In this document: positions 22,757 to 34,500 of the stretch, one piece after another
Layout: each line of letters starts with the position of its first letter
Position numbering within the stretch: the first letter of the stretch is position 1
Assembly (NCBI RefSeq): GCF_001411555.2
Contig: NC_049908.1
Span: forward strand, 27,442,724 to 27,506,723
Length of the DNA: 64,000 bases
Source: Juglans regia
Lineage: Eukaryota > Streptophyta > Magnoliopsida > Fagales > Juglandaceae
Direction: 5' to 3'
The notes under the pieces: generated by a model
Databases searched by the model: none
Told to the model about the DNA's origin: nothing
Seen by the model: only the letters and a program-made list of their open reading frames with translations
Program-made: the position numbers and the translations under genes

Positions 22757-23640
22757 TGCCGCAATGGAAACATAATATTGCCCATTTTCTGCACTCCTCG
22801 GAATGCATTTGGTTGCATGTCCTACACATATAAGGCTATTGATTATCTTGAACCGGCCTCTTACCCGAGCTACTACCTTCATTCCTCTTTTTCCACGGTC
22901 CTTGGTCCATGCCAGAATGATATCCAAATGGAGTAGTCATCTTTCTCTAATCATGCAGTGCAGCGCTTCTTTGAAGGCTTCGTTCAAAAATTGTGGCCTT
23001 ACTCACCGACTTTGAAAATTTTCGAATCTGAAAGCCCACCACTCGTTCATAAAGTTTTTCGTTCAGCTTTTGTTTAAACTTATGCGCCTTCTTTTTCTCC
23101 TCAGGGATCAGGTACGCAGCAAAACGTGACAACTCGGTAAATCTGGCTGCATACTGGTGTACCGTCATTGCACCCTGCACCAAAGTCGCGAATTCCATAG
23201 CCTTGTCATCTCTAACCAAGTTTGGGAAGAAGCGCTTGAGAAAATTCTGCTTGAAATGCAATCAACTGACTATTTCCGTCCCTTCAGCTTCTCTGATAGT
23301 TCTTTCAGAAATCCACCATCTTTTCGCCTTCCCGGATAGCTTGAATGTGGCGTACACTACTTTTTGTTCATATGTGCAGGTCAGGACCTACAGTATTTCC
23401 TCAATATCTTGAACTCAATCCTTTGCCAGGATTGGCTCGCCTCTCCCATCAAATGAAGGGGGTTGCATTCGGTTAAATTGTTCTACGGTACAACCTCCTT
23501 CATTATTGTTGCGTTGGCGACCTGGGGGATTCTACGCGAGATCATCTATTAATTGATGCCCTGCTGCTCGAAATACTTCAGAAGCACTGGGATTTGCTTC
23601 CCTTTCATTATCGGTTGCGTTCAGATCTGATATACTTCGT
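22757..23640 (-). pseudogene. Ty3/gypsy gag remnant, right arm
   Basis: Inverted copy of the left-arm gag, with motifs KRWWISERTIREAEGT, KQNFLKRFFPNLVRDDK and FATLVQGAMTVHQYAARFT. The longest clean stretch is 22947-23261. It carries its own stops and frameshifts, different from those of the left arm, so the arms have diverged independently. Confidence 0.8.
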
Positions 23641-23936
23641 TCCCGACAACAAGGTAGCATCCTAAAAAACTTGAACCTTTAATAATCGTTTCAAAAATCT
23701 AAAATTCATATAAATATAAATAAATAGTGGTACCCGTAAAACAAACATATATATAGTACTTCAGAGTTATAAAGGTACCTATCATAAAGAGGAAAATGTA
23801 CACGCAACAGAAGTAATGATCTATCTCTAAAGTTTGCAAATTCTAAAACCTGCAATACCAGTAATATTATTCCTTATAGTCAGTCTATCTATAATCCGAA
23901 ATCTCAAATACTGTAATCTGTAGAACTTCAAACCTG

Positions 23937-23949
23937 GTTCTGATACCAA
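23937..23949 (-). other. Primer-binding site, right arm
   Basis: The complement reads TTGGTATCAGAAC, closer to the canonical initiator-Met site than the left-arm copy. Confidence 0.75.
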
Positions 23950-24155
23950 CTGTAATGTCCTGGGTGGGTCGGAGAGTTACTTCTTATCACTTAAAACCAT
24001 ATCTTCAAAATATAAGTGATATTTCTAAGTACTCCATAAACATAAAATTCAATCTATCTCTTATAATGCAAATCACATCTCTACCTATTCCCACACAAAA
24101 CATAAACTTATCCATTAAGTTCAATCACATAAATTCCTCTACAAGGTCTTCCTTA

Positions 24156-24365
24156 GGGCAGGTTTGGGGCCAAAATCAAAACACAAAATTCTCATCTCAT
24201 CATTACACCTTTTTCAAATCCCCATACAAAATATAATAAACAATTCAATTTTTTTAAATCCCAATACACATTTTTCAAATCCCAAAACAATAATAATACC
24301 AAAACTTAATATTTTAAACTTCAAAACAAAATACAAAATTCTCATCTCACCCCCCAAACCTACCC
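24156..24365 (-). mobile_element. Tourist-like MITE inserted in right LTR
   Basis: 210 bp. Ends are GGGCAGGTTTGGGG and, complemented, GGGTAGGTTTGGGG (13 of 14 identical), flanked by TTA at 24153-24155 and 24366-24368. The left arm has the empty site with a single TAA at 21290-21292. Its body is the GTTTGGAT-family body, which ties that family to PIF/Harbinger-type 3-bp targets. Confidence 0.9.
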
Positions 24366-24478
24366 TTAATTAATCAAAACATAAAAACCAGAAATTTTAA
24401 AAGTCTCCATACATCAAATTTCACACACTAAAATCCAACTATTCATAAAATAACTCTCTAATAATGAAAGTACCCTTA

Positions 24479-26957
24479 GAGCATTGACAATAGCCTAACC
24501 AAATGTCAATATAAGTCTAAACTAGTTTAGCGATATGTGAGAAAAAGTCTCCACATTGGACTAGCCAATGGTCTAAAGTTCAAAACTTGAGCTACAACAA
24601 TTCTTGGGTGCTCTCCATTATTGGCGAGTCATCGTTCACCCTCCATCAGAATATTCTATTATTTTGATCAACATCCCCTCTCTCTTTCCCTCGTTCTTTT
24701 CTCTCTCTTCAACTCACAAGCTTCCTCGTTCGTCCCTTCTTCTCTTCGTCGGTCATCTTCTTCCAGGCCAAATGGTAAGTCTCTTCCTCGCTCTTCTCTA
24801 TGCATTTTGCTCTGAGTCTCTTCTCTCATTTTTGGATCTAATTCTGATGTGCTCCCTCTTCTCTCCCTCTCTTCAATAAGCGATTAAACTAAGTCGTCGT
24901 GGTGTCTCTACGACTCTCGCAGTGGCTTCTCTCAGAAAACCCTAGCGACACGATCTAGCTCTACCAGATCCATCATTACTCTCTCGGTACGTAACTGCTC
25001 TTCCATTTTCCCTCCTCAGATACGCACATTAAAGTTCCTTGCAAATTAGCACCTATGATTTTTAGAGAACTACATATAAAATCAAACTGATCAAGATACT
25101 CTATATTTCCTTGCAAATTAGCACCTATGATTTCTTGAGTTATGATGATTAATTTTAATTTAGATTATTGGAGATTTATCAAATTAACGTTTATCGGGTT
25201 TAAGATTTTGCATAATATGATAAATCATGAGTTGATGGATTATGTGATGGAATCAGCTGTAGAAATCTTAGGCCCCATTTCCAGATAAATTTGGTTTTTT
25301 CTAATTTAGAATTTGGATTTGAGATCAATGGAAACGAGCTTAATGGTGTTATTTTTTCAACCTTGATTATATGCACGAAGCTTTGACGACAATTTTCTTT
25401 GTTGAACTTTTGTTATTGTTTTGCGGTGCAGAATACACTTCTGGAGTTTGGAAGGGTAGTGGAGACGAAACAGCAGGTGGTTTCTGGAACTATGTACTAT
25501 ATGACACTGGAGGCAACGGATGGTGGGAAGAAGAAAGTTTATGAAGCCAAGATTTGGGAGAAGCCATGGCTGAACTTCAAGGAGTTGCAGCAGTTCAATT
25601 TCATTGCTGAATGCTGATTCCCCTTCAGGCTCTATTGCTTAGCTAGGTATCAATTACAGACCGCTATTGCTCTGTTTTGATTTGAAGTGTTGATTTTCTT
25701 GTGGATCTATTAGGACAGTAGTTGACTTTAACTGTTAAGAAAAATAAAAGAGTTGAGAAATTGAATGTCCATTACCATTTGATGCTTCCAGAAGGAGATT
25801 GGTCTGGAATTATGGGTTTTGTGCGGAAATGCATGTAAGAGATGACTTCTAAACAACCAAATTTTGACAATGTTCTCCTTATTCAAGATCTTATTGTTAT
25901 TTAATATCGATGAAAAATAGGATACATGGCATATACGTAACGGTCAGAATTTAAGTGATTATGCAAATTGTCATAACTTGGTAGCTTAGAATGCGAATGG
26001 ATAGTTTTGGTAGTTCAGGGAGCAAATTGAAAAAGAAGGGTATCTGAGGTTGCAAAATGTAAATTTTGCTTTTATTATACCATCCACAGCCGTGTTTCAA
26101 GCACCATATTTATTTATTGGCAAATGATTAGGTACCAGCTGTTGTCAATGTTATGTAAGTCCCATGTTCCGCACTTTATTTCCTTCAATTTAAGTAGAAT
26201 ACTAACATTTTGTGGTCACTATTTCAGATACGTGAGATCTATTTTTAACATTCATGCATGAAAATATGCTCAAGATGTAAAACATACTAAATTTTGTCAA
26301 ATATGATACGCAGCTCATATTTATATGACCTCTACTGTAAAACAGAGCCTTCAAATGAAAATATTGTTTATTAATATGCCAATGCTCCTATATGAACTGG
26401 TTAAGGTAGGATCTTAGATTCTGTCTCTGCTCAATTTATGTCACTAATAATATTTCCTTGGTATATTCAGGTGACTGAACTAATAATATTTCCTTGGTAT
26501 ATTCAGGTGACTGAAGATCTTCAAGCTGAGATGAAGTAAATATGAGCACTGAAGGCATGTTCCTATGAAATAAATGTAAATAAATCTTATCCGGAACAGA
26601 TTCTGAGCCTGTTATGTATAATTTTGGATATGATGGATTCATCTTTTCCCGTGACAGTATCAACTCTTTGAAGGGTTGGGTAGAAGAAAGGTTGGCATCT
26701 TTATATATGTGATTGTTGGGTGTAAAGGATTGACAAAATGTATTTATTGTATAATTAGGTTGAGGAAAAAAATATATGAAGTGTATTTGCAAAAAAAATA
26801 AAAAATAAAAAATTTTGTCAAATATCATTAAAATATATAATATTATAATATTATTTTAACTTTAAGATGATTAGTCTAATGTGGATTCACCTAGCCAAAA
26901 GTTAATATTATAGTTAAAAGTTGAGATTCTAGCCAAATTTTATATTTGACAATGCTC
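24479..26957 (+). mobile_element. PIF/Harbinger-type element with captured gene sequence
   Basis: 2479 bp. The left end is GAGCATTGACAATAG and the complement of the right end GAGCATTGTCAAATA. TTA lies on both sides (24476-24478, 26958-26960), and the empty site is visible in the left palindrome arm (single TAA at 21180-21182). Subterminal CTCCACATTGGACTAGCC recurs near both ends. No transposase is present, so it is non-autonomous. The interior carries a CT-rich leader, splice-like sites and a cystatin exon. An 36-bp-scale direct duplication (TAATATTTCCTTGGTATATTC) lies at about 26445-26510. Confidence 0.85.
24772..25617 (+). pseudogene. Captured phytocystatin exon with possible new start exon
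   Basis: 25432-25617 encodes 61 residues of a plant cysteine-protease inhibitor: [10 protein letters not shown], the QxVxG inhibitory loop as [23 protein letters not shown], and the second loop PWLNFKEL, then a stop. It starts right after an acceptor (GCGGTGCAG) at the known intron position before NxLLEF. The first cystatin exon (Gly-Gly and LARFAV) is absent. Upstream, a CT-rich leader ends in ATG at 24772-24774, immediately followed by donor GTAAGT. Splicing this to 25432 would be in frame and give a 62-residue truncated cystatin. A second donor-like GTACGT near 24988 leaves other splice forms possible. Whether it is transcribed is unknown; most such fragments are pseudogenes. Confidence 0.7.
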
Positions 26958-28970
26958 TTAGATACTCAACTTCGCACAACCAGCTCATCAAGCGTATTGC
27001 CCAAATCATTTGAAAAATATTATAAAGATAAGGGGTGAATTATCAATAATTCAGTAAACAGAAGATATATACCAGTGTGTAAATATAAGCATTTACAGAG
27101 TACAGTATGTAGAACACAAATATCTTTCAAAATTAGCATGCAAAATAAGACATGTTTTCAAACATAACAGAGTGATGGTTTTAAGATACATAAAACCTAA
27201 AGTACTTTGGCATAACGAAACTGAGCATCATCATCATATGAAAATAGAGCATTTCACAAAGCAAAGACCATGTTTAACCCTTATGGTGGGGTTGTGCTAT
27301 CTCCTGTGGCCAAACTGGGCAAAGACAGAGGTGAATCTCTCCTTTATTATTTTCGGAGTTCCGAGTGTGTACACAGGAAAGACCACATAAAATTACTTTG
27401 TTTCCAAAGTGAGTGCACTCAAAAATATAGAAGTTGGCATCGACCCAAATAGAGCAGACATAGAGTCAAATACAAAATTAGTACACCATGCCAAAAGTTT
27501 TCAGATGCCATATCAAAACAAAATAGAGTATTAAAATATATTCAGATCATTCTCACATACTGAAAACAAAAGTCAGAGCATCTTTCTTATCAATGCACAA
27601 ATTTTCAGATTTTCAATATCGCTCTTTATCACATTTTTGAGTTAGTATGACAAAATAAAACTCATGTCTATACAATACATGTCAGAAAACATTTTTCCTC
27701 TTTCATATAGACTTCACGAGTAATGCAAATAAATGACTGATGTTTTTTTTTCTAAGTTCTCATTTCATAACGAAATATGCAAAATTTTCAGAAAGTCAAC
27801 CTCAGTCTAAACAATTTGTATAAAGCCTAGCATATGAACCCCGCTAACTTGACTCTCGTAGTGTATTGTCAAATTCTTGAGTCCGACCTATATTAGTCTC
27901 ACCACCTATTCATAAAATATACACCAAGCATTAATTACCAACAACACGAACCCAATCTAAAAAAATTAAAAACCATAATTTCAAATTATATTTCAGCAAA
28001 TTAACACAACTCAAACAGCCACTTATTAACCCGAACAACCTATAACGTACGTAAAACCACTCATCTAGTCCACCCAAACAAATCAAAAGTGCACTGAAAT
28101 AATCTCCATATTCAGCACCACCAGCAACCATTAATCATCTTTAACACACAACACTTTAGCTCAAAACAACCAAGCATAATAACTCCATACACTCTGCCAC
28201 AAAGAAAAACTCCAACCAGACACAACGGTTCCAAACCACCCAACACCGTCAACACATCTCATACAGTTCAACAATTCCTCCAAGAATACCATAATAGCAC
28301 AAGAATTCTCATTGACGTAGATAAAAGAATTTCTAACGTAAATCATAGCTTCAAGACCGCGTTCAATATCACCTTGTAGCCCTTCAAACAAGGATGAAAA
28401 AAAAAATGTCTCTTTCCATTAAGCACGATGGTAATACTAAGCGAGGCGACAAAATTGAAATTTCTAGTGTGTGTGAAGGATTCAGAGACCAAATGAATGA
28501 GAAAAGAGAATTTAAAACAAGGGTTTAAAGGGAAATTTTCCTAAGACCCAATTGTGAGATAATCACCCAACAATTGTATCTAAACTGGTCTAATTTGTGC
28601 CTCGGCGTAGTGATTTGTGAAAAATAGAACCTTGTGAGTGTAAAAATAGAGTGGTGTGGGCGTGCGTGTGTGAGCGAGAACAGAGGATGAGAGGGGCATT
28701 ACCCTCGTCCACAAGAGCCCGGCGAGAGGTTGTCGATGTCACTAAGATTCAAGAAACCCACGAATTGCAACACAAGAAATCTGTAGGAGAGGAAGGAAGT
28801 GTGTGGGTCTCTCGAGAGGGGAAAAAATGTGAGGAAGAAATAAAATGAAACTGTCAAGATGTGATAGTGGTGAGATCAGGGAGGAAGAAATTGGGGAGGG
28901 AAACTGGAAATGATGGAGAGAAAGTCGGGGGTAAGAGGAGGAAAAAGAAACTGAAAGGGAAAAAAAAATT

Positions 28971-29140
28971 TATAACGCTCCAATGGAAGATCCAAACCAC
29001 ATGGCCTATACTCCAAATAGACTAGCAAATGATACAATTGGAGCCCCATTGAAACCTTATAAAGAGCAAGAATTTCTCCTTCCCAAGCAATGTGGGATCT
29101 CATACACACCTACCATATCCTTATCATACGGGATATCACA
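28971..29140 (-). repeat. Segment related to the solo LTR at 35610, at outer end of right arm
   Basis: On the minus strand it runs from TGTGATATCCCG to GAGCGTTATA and shares about 150 bp with 35610-35833 (ATCCCACATTGCTTGGGAAG, CTCTTTATAAGG, GGCCATGTGGTTTGG). It may be the true start of the right-arm LTR or a separate insertion; no matching target duplication is seen. Confidence 0.5.
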
Positions 29141-29794
29141 TGATAAGTACACTCGAGATAATACTACTGAAAAACCAAAAACAAGTCAAAAGGTCATACT
29201 TTAGGTAAAGTAGGTTTTTCTTTTCTTTTTGCCTACTTCACTTGGGGTTGGTAATCCACACATGTGCCATTAACAGCAATACTTGTTGTCCCTCTGTCAT
29301 GTAGAAATTGAATAAAAAATAAAATATATATGTGAACTGTTGAGGAAATGAAGGAGAAGGAATCCACATCATTTTAACAAAAGAAGTCAATGTTCACAAG
29401 AGCTAAATTTCGCAAAATATGTCAATGCAATATGGATAGATCATGAAACATACATTTGTGGAAAACTTGAATCGAATGTAAAGGGCAAGTACATTCATGT
29501 GCAATGGAGAGTGAATCCAAGCACTACTAGGAACTAATTATCACAGTTGCAAAGTACATTTTTGGTTTCCTTGAAAAAGTCCCACCAGCCGGAAAAGCAT
29601 GACATTAAAAAACAAATTGGACATAAGATTTCCCACTAAAACATTTCATAGTTTCTCACCTTGTACGTGAACAGGATGGATGGCTGCAACAGAAATAAAT
29701 CAAAATTAAACAGATCAACAAAGACAATCACAACCTATGGGTCAAAGCAAGTTCAAACAAGTGCAATGGGATTCCACACTAATCATTCAAACTC
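29141..29794. other. Spacer between palindrome and LINE
   Basis: AT-rich, no gene or recognisable repeat found. Confidence 0.4.
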
Positions 29795-30021
29795 AAAACC
29801 ACAGGCAAATAAAGATTCAAGAAACCCAAACTGAACATTTTTCTCTCGTGATATTTTGTCAACTGCTAGGCTCCAGTGATTACGGGAATTTTGTTAACTG
29901 CCTTGTGGGTTTGTGGTTTTCTCTCAATTTCGACTACTTGCCATGATTTGAGGGTCTGTTTTCTTGACTTAGGTGCAAGTTTGTTACTTTTAGAGGTCTT
30001 CTTTGCTGATTTGTTGGACTG

Positions 30022-31332
30022 ATGGAGGAAGATTTGGCTGATAAATGTAAGAGATTTTCTTTGTCTGAAGTTGAGAAGGCGGGCTTGTGCATTCAAGATT
30101 CTTCACAGGAGTCCATTGTTGATTACAAAGATTATTGCCTCATTTTCAGATTATTGTCCCGTAAATTCTTCAATAAGGAGGTTTGTAAGTCAGTAATGCG
30201 CACTGTTTGGAATCTAGTGAAAGGGGTTAAGTTCTTTGATTTGGGAAATAATGTTTTTCTTGCTCAGTTTATTGATATGAGCGATAAGAAAAAGGTTCTT
30301 CATAATAGTCCATGGTCTTTTGATAAGAATTTGGTTCTGCTTATGGACTATATTGGTGATGTACAAGCGTCATGTATTAGAATGAGTTTCACTTATTTCT
30401 AGGTTAGATTATATGATTTGCCTTTAATGGGGATGAATTCTGATACAATACGTAGTGTTGGGGAGTCGATTGGTAGTATCGAAGACATTGATTTGTCTGG
30501 TCAATCTCCTGGATGGGGAATGTTTTTTAGGGTACAAATTTGGATTGATGTTAGACTACCATTGCCCCGTGTTAAAAGATTCTGCTTAAGGAATGGTGAG
30601 GTGCTCTAGGTCCATCTGAAATATGAGCGACTGTCTAATTTTTACTACTGTTGTAGGAAGTTAGGCCATTCTGATAGAGATTGTGATTTATGAGTGTCTA
30701 AAAGGACTTTATTTGAGAATGATGAGTTTCCCTATGGAGCATGGTTGCGTGCGAAAGGAAGAACCACTTTTGATAGACAACGTAAATCCTTTTTAGGAGA
30801 TGTATCTCGGGCAGTGACTAAAGAAAATATAAAAATGGATATTAGTATGGATGATGGTGATCCAATGCAGAAGATTATTAATGAGGAATTAAGAGTAATG
30901 GAGCCCAATGTTGGTGGTTTGAAGAACATAGTGCAGAGGAGTACAGGTGCTATTCATGGTATCTGTTGCGAAAGGTTGAAGATGACTAACATGGGCCTTT
31001 CACATGATGGTGGGCCATCTATTTTGGATGTGAAGAGTGTAGATGTGGAGGGTCTTATTGAGGAGCCTGAAGGCCCACTCAAGCCCAAAGGTATATGGGA
31101 TGTGAAGAAGCACGGGTTCAATAATTTTGGGTCATCTGCTTCGGGTCTTAAGCTTTTAGACGTCGAAGAGTTGGTTGAGCTATTTGAAGGTCCGCGGGTT
31201 GTGAGGGAGAATGAGGACTCTGAGTTCCTCTTTGCTGCTAACTCTTGTGAAGGAAAATCAAAGGAAATTGAAGTTGCGGCTTCGAAGGCGAGGGTTTCCG
31301 CATCTAATGTGAGGAAAAAAGGGAGGGCATGA
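30022..31332 (+). pseudogene. LINE ORF1 (DUF4283 / zinc-knuckle protein) with three stops
   Basis: A single frame of 437 codons interrupted by TAG at 30400, TAG at 30607 and TGA at 30691. The N-terminal DUF4283 domain contains VMRTVWNLVKGVKFFDLGNN and PWSFDKNLVLLMDY; then VRLYDLPLMGMN, and a CCHC knuckle ending CRKLGHSDRDC. The C-terminal third is unconserved and acidic. All three stops sit where relatives usually have Trp. It would bind LINE RNA if intact. Confidence 0.85.
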
Positions 31333-31529
31333 CGGTAGGGGGCTATTGTTTCTACTCGGCACTCAGGTAAGTCTCCTTCGATTTTACCTCTTAAACGTGA
31401 TGGGGATTTGGGGTGTGTGCTTGGGGTATCCATTGGTGATTTCAAGAGGATTAAATCCTCTGATGCAAATCGTATGGATGACTTTTAAGTGGTATTGGCA
31501 GAGGCTGGGAGCCAACCCCGCTGACAACC

Positions 31530-34500
31530 ATGAAGTTCCTTAGCTGGAACTCCCGTGGGCTTGTGAACCCACGAGGAGTTCATGTTCTTCGTGATTTGAT
31601 CCGAAGAGAAGATCCCAATTTGGTCTTCATTATGGAGACTAAGTCTGTCGTTGCCTCAATGGAACGATTGAAATTTACTCTGAGTTTCTCAAGGGTTTTG
31701 ACGGTGGATTGTTCGGGGCGTAGTGTAGGGCTGGTTTTATTTTGGAGGAGGGATGTGGATTTAACTCTGATGTCCTACTCTAAACATCATTTTAATGCTT
31801 GGGTAGTGGATAGTGCCACGGGGTTGAGACTTCGTATTATTGCTGTATATGGGCATCCTGATGCTAGTAAGAGAAAATCAGTTTGGAATTTGATGAAAAG
31901 TCTATCGATGGAGACCCCCACTCCTTGGTTGTGCTTTGGTGATTTTAATGAGATCGTTGCTAATTCTGAAAAAAGATGGGGAAGGGTACGTCCGAGTAGT
32001 CAGATGCGTGGTTTTCACGATGCATTAGATTTTTGTGGTTTGAAAGGGATTGACTCTCAAGGTCCATTATTTACATGGTCTAATTTACGTGAGGGTGGTG
32101 CATTGATTGAAGAGCGTCTAATTGATGTCTTGCTAATTCAGATTGGTTTTCTATGTTCCCGTATGCTACTGTTAATAATTTCCTGACGAACACTATGATC
32201 ATCATTACTTGGTTTTGAATACGACTCGTGCTTTGGAGTGTTTAAGAAGGGGGCGTAAACCTTTCAGATTTGAGGCAATGTGGGTTGGAAGTGTAGGGTG
32301 TGTAGAAACTATTGCTAGTGCTTGGCAAGAGTCAGATAATGAGGATGCCCTTAGTGGTTTAAATTCTGCTCTTCTTTCCTGTAGAAGGGGTTTGAGAGTG
32401 TGGAATGTTGTCCAGTTTGGGGAGATTAAAACTCAGTTGAAGAATAAAATATTGAAGTTATCTAGAGCAGTGGGTAATTCTTCTATTGGTTCATCTATGG
32501 CCATAATCAAGTCACTACGTCATGACATCAACTTGTTATTGGAACGAGAAGAGTTAATGTGGAAGCAACGATCTCTTGTGTTATGGTTGGATTATGGTGA
32601 TTGGAATTCAAAATTTTTTCATAGAAAAGCATCACAAAGAAAGGCAAGAAATCATATTAGTAAGTTAAGCGATAATGAAGGAAGTTGGCATGAGGGGCAA
32701 GCAATGGAAACTGTTGTTAATAATTATTTTGAGGAGCTGTTTGCGAGTTCTAACCCTTGTGATATGACAGCTATTCTTGATGTTATACCATTGCGAGTAA
32801 CAAATGAGATGAATGTGGAGTTAATGAAGCCATACACTGAGGATGAGGTCAAATTTGCATTATTTCAGATGCAACCCTTGAAAGCCTCGGGTCCTGATGG
32901 TATGTCTCCTTTTTTTTTTCAAAAATATTGGTCTACTGTTGGGGATTTGGTGACTAAATCTGTTTTGTGTTGTTTATGTAATGGGTATGTTCCGGCAAAT
33001 CTAAATGAGACTTTTGTTGTGCTTATTCCTAAGAAGAAGAATTATGAATCTATGAAGGATTTTAGGCCTATTAGCTTATGCAATGTGATCTATAAGATCA
33101 TTGTTAAAGTTATTGTTAATAGGCTTAAAATTATTTTACCTAAGGTGGTGTCAAATTGTCAAAGTGTTTTTGTGCCAGGACGATTAATGTATGAATCTGT
33201 CCATGCTATAAAAAATAGAAAAAAGGGTCGTAAGGGTGTGATGTCTGTGAAGTTAGACATGAGTAAAATATATGACAGAGTAGAGTGGGGCTTCTTAGAA
33301 CAAGTTATGCTGAAACTTGGTTTTCATCAGCAATGGGTGAGATTAGTGAGGTCATGCATTGGTTCAATTTCATATCGGGTATTGTTGAATGGTTTGCCTT
33401 CCAAGTCTTTTGTTCCTTCCCATGGTTTGCGTCAGGGTGATCCTTTATCACCTTACTTATTTGTTTTATACACTAAAGCTCTATCATCTTTATTGAGGTA
33501 TGCTGATAATTGTCAGATGATTAATGGTGTTAAGGTATGCTCTCGGGCACCTACTATTAGTTATTTATTTTGTCAAGCCACTTATGTTGAAAATGAGGCA
33601 TTGAGACAGCTTCTAGCCCTTATGAATTTGTATCGGGACAATAATTGAATTTGGATAAAACTGAGTTGCTTTTCAGCCCTAACGTGAGTGAAGATGTTGT
33701 TTTAGCTATTATGGAAATTTGGAATGTTTCTTCTTTACAGCACCATTCTCAGTATTTAGGGCTTCCCTCATTTGTTGGGAGGTCTAAAAGTTCTACCTTT
33801 TAAGATTTAAAAGAGAAGGTGTAGGGTAAGGTCCAAGGGTGGAAAGAACAATTACTATCTCAAGCCAGAAGGGAAATATTGATTGAAGCAGTGGTTCGAG
33901 CATTACCAACATATACAATGAGCTTTTTTTGTTGCCTAAGCGAGTATGTGGTGACTCAGACTTTATGTTTGCTCGCTTTTGGTGGGGACAAAGAAATTCA
34001 AAACGTAAGATGCACTGTTTGAATTGGAAGCAGATGTGTAATTCGAAATTTAGAGGAGTGATGAGTTTTAAGAATCTGAAAAATGTTTAATTTGGCTTTA
34101 CTTGCTAAACAAGGGTGGAGGTTGTTAATGGAACCTCAATCTTTGTTATCTCGGGCCTTTAAAGCCAAGTATTTTCTTAATGGGGATTTTTTGCATTCTA
34201 GTTTACCAAGAAAGCCATCTTATGTTTGGAGAAGCATTTTTGCTTCTAAAAAACTTCTTTGTTCTGGCTGTAAGTTGAATGTTGGTAAGGGTGACAAAGT
34301 TCGGATCATGCTAGATAAATGGCTGCCTATGAATGTTCAATTGCTACCTCAGTCTCCTCAGCATATTATTCAATCTGATACCACTATTGATTATTTATTA
34401 ATGCAAAATTTACCTTTGTGGAATAGGGAGTTGGTTCTTTCAATTTTTCCTACTAATGTGGCTGCCTCTATATGTTCTCTACCTTTGCTGTCCATATAGG

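Larger units (their letters stand above)
19171..28955. repeat. Large palindrome of an LTR retroelement 5' half
   Basis: Left arm 19171 to about 22677 (LTR, primer site, gag) is matched in inverted orientation by about 22757-28955. Arm identity looks high (my estimate by eye is near 90%). The right arm is longer because of a 210-bp MITE (24156-24365) and a 2479-bp element (24479-26957). About 80 bp of unique sequence separate the arms. Outer ends are the LTRs and inner ends are truncated gag. Confidence 0.88.
23951..28955 (-). mobile_element. Right-arm LTR, interrupted by two insertions
   Basis: The inner LTR end is the complement of TGTAATGTCC (23951). The body matches the left LTR apart from the insertions at 24156-24365 and 24479-26957, plus small indels such as a 27-bp addition near 28180-28210. 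The match stops in an A/T-rich run at about 28955, where a different 170-bp segment follows. Confidence 0.75.
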
